Positions 51,301 to 62,866 of a stretch of 64,000 nt of DNA are shown one piece after another. Below the pieces are notes generated by a model. That model was not told the origin of the DNA and made no database searches. It saw only the letters and a list, made by a program, of their open reading frames with translations. Every line of letters begins with the position of its first letter. The first letter of the stretch is position 1. The DNA is taken from contig NC_089325.1 of assembly GCF_036669915.1 (NCBI RefSeq), forward strand, positions 370,862-434,861, in the 5' to 3' direction. The position numbers and the translations under genes are program-made. The stretch comes from Pocillopora verrucosa. Lineage: Eukaryota; Cnidaria; Anthozoa; Scleractinia; Pocilloporidae.

Positions 51301-54300
51301 CCTCGATTAAGACCTTGGCCATAAGTTTGACTCCTGAAAAATTAATCAAAAATTGGTCACGAGAACTACAAGATGAACAAAATTGCTCTGGCGCTACTGT
51401 AAATAGTATAATAGAGGAAAAGGCAAGATTTCGCGGAAGAAAAATTCCGGTGAATCGCTCGGTAAATAAAGTTATCTACTGATGGTAAGTCCTTTCCTGT
51501 CGGTATCAAATTACTGTCGCCTGGAGTAAACCCCTTGCCCACCAAAGCTTGCAAAGAAGCTGATTTGTTCTTATCAGCTCACCCTCCAGCATGAAGATCA
51601 GTGAGCTTAAATATCCCCTCACACACATCACACGTAGTCGTGCTCATTTTCATCTGTTTTGACTATTCTACGCTCATTTTGTTCTGTTTCTAGCATATTA
51701 CAATTTGAGCATGTTACTGAAATAACATTTTACCATCTTTGGCATTTATGAAGCCCAGTCCGCCTACTGCCATCAATTTTGTAAGAGCACTCTGCCGTTC
51801 CATCACGCCAGCTCCACTTATTGGTCCCCAGTTTATCGAAAGTCCGGGTAGACTGAGCACTCGTCTTCGATACTGGGCAAGAGAATCTTGGAAGGCATTG
51901 CAGGCGGAGTATGATGATTGACCCATGTTTCCTACGATGGATGCCATGGATGAGAACATAACGAAGAAATCAAGATCCATCTTCAAGCTCATTTGGTGTA
52001 GCAAGTAGGAACCTAAAGAAAACGTATCACACTGATGATCTTGATTTAATTCATAGCTTGGCTATGACATGAGCAGCGTTACCCTGATGATATTTCTACA
52101 CAGCAACAATTCAAACAAATGAATTTAAGTAACTTTACAAACTCGAAAGTGATAATGTTGTTTAAGTGTCTTTAATTTGCATTTCTACAGACACGCTAAT
52201 TTCGGATTCTCGTCTAGATTGATTCACTTATGTTAAAAGGGTTTGATTGTGAGGGTTAGGTGCACTTGCCTTTTAATTACGTTTGTTTCATATATTTACT
52301 GAAGGTGAAATAGAAAACAAACACAGAAAAGAAGGTAAAGTAGTATTACTTGAGGTGTCAGACCTGTTGTAAGGTGTTAATCAATATATTCTTGGGTCGA
52401 AAGAAATGGTTTAAGGATAATAAAGATAATGATAGCAGGCATGACATGCACCTTTAATCTTAGGATCCATGACATCTGTGAAACTTCTAAATGACCAATC
52501 TTTGATAAATTCATCTCTGAGAACCATGGCAGTATGTACTATTCCAGCCACACTTGGAAGAGAGTCTAGCTGCTCTTTTAATGACTGCATTTGCTCTTGG
52601 CTGGATATGTCGATCTATAGCAACAAAAAAGAAAACTGTGAAATCCATGAGATAAAAGGTGCTTTACTTTCTGGACATCACACAACGTGAACTTATATAG
52701 CATTTCCTATAAGGGAAATGTAATCGTAAAAATGTTGCACCAAGTGAAAATTTACTATGGCAAACATGCCACAAATTACCTGGAAAATATGAAACTTTGC
52801 GCCTGTCTTGGTCTCAATACCTCTTACTTCTTGATACTTGGCATCTGAGGGCTTGGAACGACCAATCAGTCCAATAGACTTTGCTCCATTCTCGGCCATC
52901 CAACGCGCCACTTCAAATCCGTATCCTCTGATCCCCCCTGCCACCAAATACGTTTTGTTTTCTTTCAGACCACACTCGTCTAGACCGCGTGGAAGAACGG
53001 GGATCTTTTGACGATCACTGCATTCTTTAGATGGAGCAAATGAGTGAATCAGAAAAGAAATACTTTGAAATACTCTCATGGAAGTTTTCGATGGTGAGTT
53101 GTTTACAGTGAAATCGTTTGTAGCTTCAATGGCCGTCGGTATGTCCATCGATACCAATTTGATTTCTTGTAGCTTTTCCAGGAGTGGTCCACCTTTTAGC
53201 AGCTCTAGACTCTCTAAACTGAGCTGTTGATAAGTTTGTGGTGTTAGGAGGATGTCTGAAATGCTTTCTCTCACATACATAACATTTTTCTTCGCAGGGA
53301 AGACGACGTCTCCATCAAATTCGGCTCCCAAGATAACAACTTTTCCTCCGCGTTTGAGATTTCGACTGCTTTTTTGGAGAGCGTTCGGAGGGGGTGGGTA
53401 GAAAAACAAAACTGCATCAAAGGCGTGTCTGGAATCATCTTCAAATTTGGCGAGGCTCTGATTTGTAACATTCTCAGCTCCCAGCTCTAGGAGGGTAGAT
53501 TTTGTTACGGATTGACAAGTGTCAGACACAGTGCAAAATACTTTGTGACCCATTGCTTTCGCAAGGGCAACTGCTGCAGGTCCAGGGCCACGGTGAGCTT
53601 GATGTATAAGTAATCTCATATTTTCTTTCTTTGTTGCTGTGCGTTTTAGTGCATGCAAAGCTATGGCTAGGCAGGCAGGGATGTATGTTGCTTGTTCCTG
53701 TGTCAAAATGGCTGGCTTCACAAACGTGTTGGTGACTTGTATGGGAAGGGAACGAGAAACGCGCCCAGAGGCTGTAACGCCGCACACAACGTCTCCTATT
53801 TGCATCTGATTATTTGCGGTCTCTCCTGATAGGTGAGTGACCTCTCCAACGGTGAAAACACAGGCATTTGGTTTGGATACATCAATAATTGATTCCGAAG
53901 GTGTCCAGCAATAAAGCAGTTCTATTGTGACCTCGGAGGGCGATGGTTTTGAAAAGCTCTTCTGGCGAAGGCAGACTTTCCTTGTACCGGGGATGGACGA
54001 TAAGTACAAAGAACCCCAGTCGCTTTCATTACTGTGTGGTGTGGGTTGCTCTATGGATATGTTTGATCTCACAACATGATTTATGAACCGCTTTCCATCT
54101 CGAAAGGCGACCTCCTCTTCAATGCTATCGCCAAGTATTTCTGAAAGCAACAAATCCACCTCAGTAATGTCATTCTTGTTGCCAAGATCAATGGTTGTGA
54201 TACCCAGATCAAATTCTTCGAGTTTCGCTGTTCGTCGAAGTCCCCAGATAGTAGACGCCCAAGGAATGGAATTGACTTGAGACTCAGTTGTGGTATTTAG

Positions 54301-57300
54301 GAACTGTGTACTTTCAGAGACGAGTAGCAGTCGACAATCAAGCAATCCCTTGCTTACGAGCTGTTGGATCAAGAAGACTGAGCTGTTGAAGGCGAGGTTT
54401 TGTGCTTTTTCAATAACATCAAATTTGTTTGGTAGGAGATTTGTCTCTACTGGCCACATGTTGACGACTTTGAGGAAGGATAAATTGCCTGAGGGTACAC
54501 CAGTTAACGCTGAACTGATTACGTCTTCCGTTTTGGTGTCAAAAGATAGAGCATTGGGTGGATCAACTGTGATTACGTTGACTTTTGCGGCGCGAAGTTT
54601 TCCGATTAAGGTGTCTGATAAAGGAGAGCTGTCCCTTAGAAGAAGACAGGTCAAGTTTGGCGAAATTTCTCTTTGTGTCTGTAACTTATCTTCAATCCAC
54701 TGCACTTCATAGACAAGGTCATCAGAGGGAAATCGTCGTGGTGTGCTATTTAATTCTGCAACACGGAATTCCCTCATGGTCAGTAGAATTTTTCCAGATG
54801 GACTGGTAAGCGTGACGTCGAATTTTCCGAACTCTTTGACATCCCCAATAACGTGACAATAAAGTTGATTGGTATTTGGAGGGTCATTCAAAGTGATACC
54901 TTCAAATCCCACCGGTACAACAGACTTCTCGTCAATAGCTGAAGATCCAAGAGGAATGAAGCAGGATTGAAGACAAGCGTCTAAAATGGAAGGGTGAACC
55001 ACATAATTTTCAATTTCTGATTGAACCATGAGTGATTCACGGATATCGATCAAGCAAAGTCCCTCGTTATCACGGTACCAGGTCTGTTTAATGATGGAGT
55101 AAGCACCACCATACTGAAAGCCGTACTTTTGTGTTATTTCTCTGAATCGTTCAATCGGCATCTCTGTCATATTTCTGATCAGGTCATTAACAGCTGGTCC
55201 AACTTGATTGCAGGCTGTTAGAATCAAAATGATGGAGAGATGTATTTTTTTAACTTCTATGTAAGAGTTATTGTCTCTAAGAATCGTTACGGTCACAGCA
55301 TCTTTTCCAAGAAAAATGCGTCATTAACTTGAACATTTTTTATCAAATTTTAAGCGATAAATTTTTTAAATTTTTAAACAAATGGATGGATAAATTGATA
55401 TATAACGAATCGAGAATCTTGCAAGCGTTAAATGTTATGGTACCTTCTTCCTCGAAGTTTCTTCTTGTGTGCAAGAGATCTACGGAGATGTGTCCACCAC
55501 TTAACATAATTTCAGACTGGTCTTCCTGTACGCTCGTGATCTGGAACTGAGCGTTATCAATTATTTCGGTCCTTAAAAGGCGAAGACGTAAGGATCTAAC
55601 CTAAAGTGCAAAGGACGAAGAAGTCAGATAAAGTCGGCTTAGCTCCTTAGCTTGCCTCTAATTAATTTGCACACATAATTATTACCTGTGTTTCGGGAAG
55701 AGTGAGAAGACTTGAAAGCTTCACATCACTTAGTTCCAGGCCAGAGGTATGAACGAATTTGTCCTTTACCATTGCAAAGGCCATCTCCAAGTAAGCAGCT
55801 CCAGGCATCACAGCACCCCCCTCGCTTAGGGCGTGATCCTTCAGGGATGGAAAGTTGAAAAGATCAATCTCAGTTTCCCAGCAGTGTAGGCCTGAATATA
55901 AGTCGGTCATTTTGACTTGTGCTAGATAAGGATGTGTTGGCTTCTTAATGGTTTCTTTAGAGTCAATTGGGTGTACTATCGCTTGTGGTGGGTGTTCCCT
56001 GTACCAAAAGCTGCTTTCCACCCATGGAGATTTTGGTAGCCGGATGAACCTCGCTGATTGGCTCCCCTGCACAGAAGTCCAGTCAACAGGAAATCCCATT
56101 GTATACAATTTGCACACCGTGTTCTGAATAAAGTATCTGTGCTGGTCCTCGATGGGCACCCTCTTACGAGGAAGAGTTGTAATGACAACAGGCCTTTCTT
56201 CTTCCGTCAGATCTTCCTGAAGAGCTATCTGTTTCACGTAATGGGCAAGAATTGGCTGCGTACTGATCTCAATTATCTGTTTGTAACCATCCCGTAGTAG
56301 GTGTTTCATCGCTGAATAGAACCGAACAGGACAGCGTATATTTTGCCACCAGTAATTGCTGTTTAATTGCTGACCCGAGACAACTTCACCTTTAACCGTA
56401 GAGTACATCGGAATTTTTGATAACTGAGGGTTAAATTTCACATTTTTCATAGCTTCCTGAAATGGTTTTTTGATCGGCTCCATGTGAGAGCTGTGAAATG
56501 CACGATTCGTTCCAAGAACGCGCCAGAAAACATCTTTTGCATTCAGCGATAGATGTTGCCCAAGTGCCTCGATGGATTGCGAATCACCAGCAACTGTGAC
56601 ACTTTTTGCATCATTGACCGCTGCTATGTCGAGGGTGGCGCTTAACCTTAGATCAAAAAGTAACTCCCTGGCCTTTAATTCTGAGATGCCCAGGGCAGCC
56701 ATACCTCCATTGTTCGGGCATCTATCTTGAAGATTGGCGCGAGTTAATACCAGCTGAACTGCTTCCTTGACAGTAATGATACCAGCAACACAGGCAGCTG
56801 CAAACTCTCCTAAACTGTGACCAATAACAGCAGAAGGATGGACTTTCCAGGACTTAAGGAGCTGTGCAGTTGCGTACTGAACAGCAAAAGTGGCTGGCTG
56901 GGCAATGTAGCTTTCTGTTATTCGTGAAACGTCTTCTGGTGCCATCAATTCGTCCTCGAGTGACCATGTTTCTCCCAAGTCTTTAAGAAAGCTGCTGACT
57001 GTCAAAATAGCTTCTCTGAAAACAGTTTCAAATTCCATTAACTGCCTTCCCATGGCATACCATTGTGACCCTTGACCCCCAAACATGAAAACGACTTTTC
57101 TAACACTCGAAGTCACCTCGGCATAAGAAGCCAACTTTTCCCAACCAACGGAGTTAACAGCGAAAGCTTCCAATGACTTGGATGCTTCGAGAGCGGTTCC
57201 AAAGGCAAGAGCTAGGCGATGCGGATATTGGCTTCGACGTTCGTTTAAGGAATAGCACAAGTCTTGCGCAAAGTGTTCATCCGTTTCATCAGCCTTGTTT

Positions 57301-60300
57301 TTAATCCACGCGGAGTAAAGCTCTGACATCTTCTTAAGACCCTCTAGAGAACGAGCTGTAATGGTGAGGACATTGTTCTTGCGTATATAGTTTTCACCTT
57401 CAAAACTTGGCGTCGGTGTAGCTTCACGAAGAATGGCATGCACATTTGACCCACCATAGCCAAATGAGTTTACGGCTGCTATTCGCGGCTTGCCATTTTC
57501 TGTGTTCCAAGCCTCTCGAATTTGTTGCAATATAAGTCCTTTTTCTTCTAGCTTTAGTTTGGGATTCAACACCTTGACGTTGATAGTTGGTACAAACGTC
57601 TTGTTTCTTATCATCAGAGCGGTCTTAATAAGCCCAGCAAGTCCAGAAGTAGATTCCGTGTGATTGAGATTAGATTTTACAGAGCCAATCCTCAATTTTC
57701 GTGAAGAAGTTGCGCCCTGGTTAGAGTAAGTATCTGCTATAGAGTTGACTTCCACCACATCACCAATTGCAGTACCAGTCCCATGTGCCTCGAAGTAATC
57801 CACGTCTTCTGCGGTCACTCCTGACTGCTCAAGTACTCTTCTTGATAACTCAGCTTGCATCTTGGCACTTGGGGCAGTGATCGGCACGGCATTTTGACCA
57901 TCGTTGTTCATTCCACATGCAACGATCTCGCAATAAACATCGTCTTTGTCACACAGAGCATCTTTTGTCAACTTTAACACAACCGCTGCGAAGCCCTCCC
58001 CGCGTCCATAACCGTCCCCAGAAGCATCAAAACTTTTGCAACGGCCGTCTGGCGCGAGAAGTCCGGCCATACTAGTTACCATCTGCATGGAATGATCAAG
58101 GACGACATTGGGTGCACAAACGATGGCTATATCGCAGTCATCGTGATGGAGATTGTCACAGGCTAGTTTAAGGGCAGTTAGCGATGAAGAACAGGCTGTA
58201 TCCACAGCAATACTTGGTCCTGTTAGATTTAGGCAAAATGACACTCTGTTGGCAAGAATAGACGCCGTTATCCCCGTTGAAGAATACTGATTAATGTTGC
58301 TGTAATTAGACCGGTCTGTTGTGAGGGCGCCGTACTCAAGGTTCATCACACCAACAAAAACACCTGTTCTACACTTTTGTAAATCTTCAAGCCGCATTCC
58401 TGCATCTTCGATTGCCTCGTAGACTACTTGAAGGAGTATTCTTTGCTGAGGGTCCATCGCACGTGCCTCTTGATTGGAGATACCGAAAAACCTGTTGTCA
58501 AAAGTTTGTATTTCTTCCAAGTAGGAACCATTGATGGCACAAAGGCGTCCATTAACGAAGCGCTTAGGATTGTAGAGTTCAAAAAACGCTTTATGCTCCT
58601 GTTTTCGATTATCGGGAAACGGACGGATAGAACTCTTTCCTTCCTCTAGCAAAACCCAAAAAAGGTCCTTACAGTTGGCTCCGGGGAATCTACAACTGAT
58701 GCCAATGATAGAGATCTGGGGACGTTTAGCCTTGAGCTTTGTTATGTCACCATTCCGTGCCTCAAGTAACATTGAGTCATATGCTTCCAGGTAATGTTCC
58801 ACTAACTCCTCGCTATCCTTAGAATTAAAATAGTGAACTAACTCCTCAAACAATGCAAGGAACGTGGGAACGACAATCAGAGCATGGATTGACCCTAGAG
58901 CGAAGACCAGAGGAAGTAGTAGAAAGAAAATATCTGACAGACTGGGAAATATAAATCCTAAGGAGATAGATGCTAATATGGATGAAATTGTGCCTGCTAG
59001 CACGGATACTCCAACAGAGCGTAGACCGTCGATCATGCGATCTTGTATACCCTTCTTAGCTGAGAGTACGTACGAATAACCCACTTCAATACTGGAATTC
59101 AAAGAAAGGATAATCGTCAAGTAAAGAGAAATGAAAGACACAGGATCGAGATAAATTCCAAACGTGTTCATAATTGCAGCTGCTTCCAGTACTAGGACGT
59201 CGAATGCTAAAGTCAGGATTGTACTAACACCTAGATGACACGTCGCAAATAGAGAAACTGTAAACACCACCACTGTGCCAACTGCGAGGACTATGGAGAT
59301 TGTTTCTTCTTCTAACTTGACGAGGTCGTCAACAGCGAAAAACTTTTCGGAGACTGGAATAGCTTTCAGGAAAGAATATTCTTGTAAATCGCCTCTCAGT
59401 TTCCTCAGGGATTTTCTATCGTCTTGAAATCGGTTTTTAAGAGTCATTCTGAGATGAATTCGAGACGCCGATATTTTGACAAGGGATATAGAATCTTTTA
59501 GAAGCAAGTCTTGTCTAAACGGCAAACTTTGGGAATTGTTCAGGAAAATCTCAAAGCATCGGTAGAATTCTGAGTACGAACAATTCATGTTTTGATGTTT
59601 AACCCATTGTCGGAAGTCTTCCGTCCAACAAAGCGACCTTCCTTTACTGTAAGAGGCCTCTTGCAGTTTTTCACACAGTGATACTACTTGATTTTGCACA
59701 CTTTTTAGTGGGTAGTCAATGTCCTCGGAGAAAACGATGCTTACATCAGTTTCGTTGCTAAAGAAAATTTGTCGTGCCTTATCGAATTGCTTGAAGTTTT
59801 CATTCTGGTAGTACGAGTCTATGGTACGTGCTCTCTCTCCAGTTTGAAATGCAGACAAAACACACAAAATAATGAGTAGGGCAAAGATACCAAGGGAGAT
59901 AATTTTGCCGCCAGTTGATGTTATTTTACGAGCTAACGTTTTCAGAATCCGTTGCAGTTTTGTTTTATGGTAAAGTGAGTGTCTTTGTTCAAAGCTGCCA
60001 GCTTCAACATTCGACAACCTTCTTTCACATGCTGCCGCACAAGGAGTATTAATGGTCTTAAGCTTCCTTTCAAAATACAGCAACACAATGACAGTGATTG
60101 TCAAAGTAGAAGCAGAAACAGCTAGATGAGCGGCAAGTGTTGCAAAGAAAAAATGGGAAATTCCCCTGAACGAGGATTTCACCGCTACTCCACAAAGAAT
60201 TGACCCACAAAGTGCAGTTGCGGTGGCGAGGACCCCTGTTCTAGCCAGGCAATTGCCAACGCGATGTTCAAGTGATGGCACCATTTGATGCCTTTCCCAT

Positions 60301-62866
60301 TCAACGAGGAAAAGTACCACGTCTGTAATTACTTTCCCCAACAAAAAGAATGGTATGAACAGGGAAGTTGAGGTAAAGGCAAAGTTCGTCATCGAGACAA
60401 AACCTGCAGAACACGTTAATGGTAAAACAAAGCATGAGAATATCAGGAGAACCGTCCTTAAACAAACGGCATTGGCAGAAGAAAAGTGTACTACAATGAA
60501 TGCAAGGACAGCCATCGCAAAAACTGTAACACAAAGAGGCCATAGCTCTGGTTTGAAGACGTCTTGCAAGGCCTTGGTTGTTGCTCTCCCAGTCTTGTAG
60601 GAAAGTTCTGCACATTTCAAGCGATGACTGACTGATGTGAGGAGATTGCTAAACGTGACTTCAAAATCCTCTATTTTTTGGTACTCTTCTGGACTGGTTG
60701 TCTTTCTTATGAAGTAAATAGCCTGAAGAGCGTCGGCATGAGCAGTTAATCGATCTCTGTTCCGCTGTAGGTGGAAATTGGCCAGCATTTGACGATAGGA
60801 ATGTTTGAATGTTTGGCCAGAGGAAAGAACATTAGTAGGCTTTACCGACTCGCGAGCCAGAATAGAGGAGAGATTTTTCAGATTTTGAAAATTAGTTCCA
60901 GCTAACTCAAGAGGACTGCTTATCATGCAATTTTTTTCCTTACTTTCTTCGGCGACATTTGGTAATTGCTGCTTTAAACATATATCATCGTAACCACTGA
61001 TGTTCTCAATAGCTCTGTGGACCATAACGACGTCTCTCAAACATTCTTCACTCAGAATACTTTCGCCGTCCTTGGGTATCATGATGACTTGTTCTTGGCG
61101 CGCCTCAAGAATTGGAAAAAATTGCGCAGAATTATGCGAGTCTTTTCTAGATTGGCTGTCGGTGACAGTAAAAAGGTCAATGTTGGGCTGCTCGAAATTC
61201 AGGCGAATGAATCCCAGGCAGCAACCAACCATAATAACGAGCGAAATCAGAAGAGCCACCAATGGTTTGCGTGCAAGGAAGTGCCCCATCCTCTCGAAGG
61301 CTTCTTGGTACGCTGCAAGGACGACGAAAACTTTGATTCTCCAAGTAGTGTTGATAGTTCCACAGTCAGGAAGGCATTGTTTGCGCTTCTTGTGAACCCG
61401 ATAAGACCTAGAGTTAAGAAACGGATGTCGGGAAGAAATAGCAATATTGAATTTGAAATTGTAGGTTTTATGAGACAACAGTTATGACTTTTTTGTCCTA
61501 ATACAGAAATGTCATCTTTGGAAAATTCATCAGACTACAAACTAATTTTTGAGGGTTGCAAAATATTTCTCATCTACGCTTAAGTAATCAACGGTTTAGG
61601 AGAGTCTCAAAAAAAGCTGCTAGGAAGATGTTTTTTGCCGGGTGTACCGGCGAACAACTCAGATTAGTTATCGTATTTTCCTTGCTTTTCATAAAACCTT
61701 AGGCAAGTCTTTTCATAATCATCAATACAATGAAGATCAAAATTTTTACTATCCAACTTCTTAGATTTTTTGTGGAATGTCAAACTCTTGTCTCCCACTC
61801 AGAACCCAGAATTCTTGTTTGCGATTCTTATAGAAACTAGATTAATTGAAATTGAAGAGACGTAAACTTAATAGTGGCTTATCTAGTTTGAACCTAAGTC
61901 AAATGCTAATGGTTGAAAAACATCAATATTTTAGAGAATGTACATTCTATAGATAAAAACTTTTCCGATGCACAAAATGCATAGCCTGATGTAAACACGG
62001 AAACCATTTCACATTTCTTTATAAAATAACTAATGAAAGAGGAACGGAAACCGTGTTTACATAGGCTCATGTAAAATGGTTTTATGGCCAATCAGAGCGC
62101 GCATTTATTTGAATTATTTTATAATATTGAATGTTAGGGGAATCTAGCTAACGAGCAACCCACGCTCGGCGAAAGGCATCAAGACTGTTGAACTATCTTT
62201 TTCATTTCCAAAGCAAGGTCAGTAGACAAACTAAGCATGTCCACTTAAGGAAGACAGTCACAATTCGGAAACTCATCGCCACAACTCAAAACTAAACAAT
62301 TTCGGGATTTGAATTCATACGGTAACTGTACAATATAAATATAATGACTAACTAAATTAACTAAATACTTCATAACAACTTAATGAAAGTGAAATTAAAC
62401 GTAAAAATTTGCTTTGATGTCACGGAGGACAGAGGGCGAATATGACTCTCTTTCTGCAGGTTCCGTGTTTTTTATTTTATTAACTCTGTGCTTTCGATTC
62501 TAGTCAAAACAGTCCAGATCAGGCTATCTTGCATGATTGGATGAATGGTGTTCTAAATTCAAGTAAACGTTCCCTTGCAACAATACTCTTCTCTAAACGG
62601 CTTTGAAAATTGCCAGTAAGTTCATAGAGAAACAGAGCAATGCACCATTAGTGTGACAATTTCCTTATGAGTTTTGCAAATTTTGTGGACTGTGTTCTGA
62701 ATGATTTATGCAGCACGCTTGCTGCGCAAAATCAGAAACACGAATCTCTCTCCGTCGTCCCTCTAAATTTAAAGACAATCCTTTTTTGAAAAAGGAAGAT
62801 TCAAATCTGTACTTACCTATATCTGGAAGCGTTTTCGCTTCTCTCTGGCTCCGAAGTAGCATTCAT
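48371..62866 (-). CDS. Patched/RND-type membrane module fused to FAS-like type I polyketide synthase
   Basis: About 3465 aa. Exons: 62866-62817, 61407-55686, 55600-55444, 55214-52780, 52614-52452, 52012-51734, 51333-50945, 50604-50314, 49913-49596, 49127-48897, 48733-48371; all junctions keep frame. Residues 65-868 hold twelve predicted helices in RND order: TM1, large loop (85-305), TM2-6 (sterol-sensing-type, 306-461), TM7, large loop (538-719), TM8-12. After a ~45-residue linker comes KS (913-1340; Cys1089 in DTACSSS, His1225 in EAHGTGT, His1266), AT (Ser1548 in GHSLGE, Arg1573, His1655 in AFHS), DH (His1875, Asp2055), a structural/pseudo-KR region, a degenerate ER-like domain, KR (GGIRGYG 2736-2742; Ser2864, Tyr2877), ACP (Ser3046 in GIDS) and TE (Ser3211 in GYSYGG, His3393). 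No methyltransferase motif. The fusion point lies inside one 5.7-kb exon, so it is not a gene-prediction merge. Exon 1 is inferred from a TATAG|GTAAGT donor matching phase; otherwise translation would start at a Met before TM1. Animal FAS-like PKSs are known from molluscs and cnidarians; the RND fusion is the novelty. Confidence 0.88.
61984..62066. repeat. Short inverted repeat in synthase intron 1
   Basis: GCCTGATGTAAACACGG (61984-62000) and CCGTGTTTACATAGGC (62051-62066) are near-perfect reverse complements 50 bp apart. Confidence 0.75.

Noticed and set aside
51366..51554. Possible extra synthase exon between KR and ACP
   Set aside because: The flanking exons (51734 and 51333) join perfectly without it (KDG-VKLMAKVL), and its only donor gives the wrong phase.
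55686..61407. RND-PKS fusion as artefact of merged gene models
   Set aside because: The fusion is within one uninterrupted reading frame in a single exon, so no gene-model choice creates it; only an assembly error could.
61017..61487. 156-codon plus-strand frame opposite the synthase N-terminus
   Set aside because: Shadow of the long minus-strand coding exon; no hydrophobic or domain pattern of its own.
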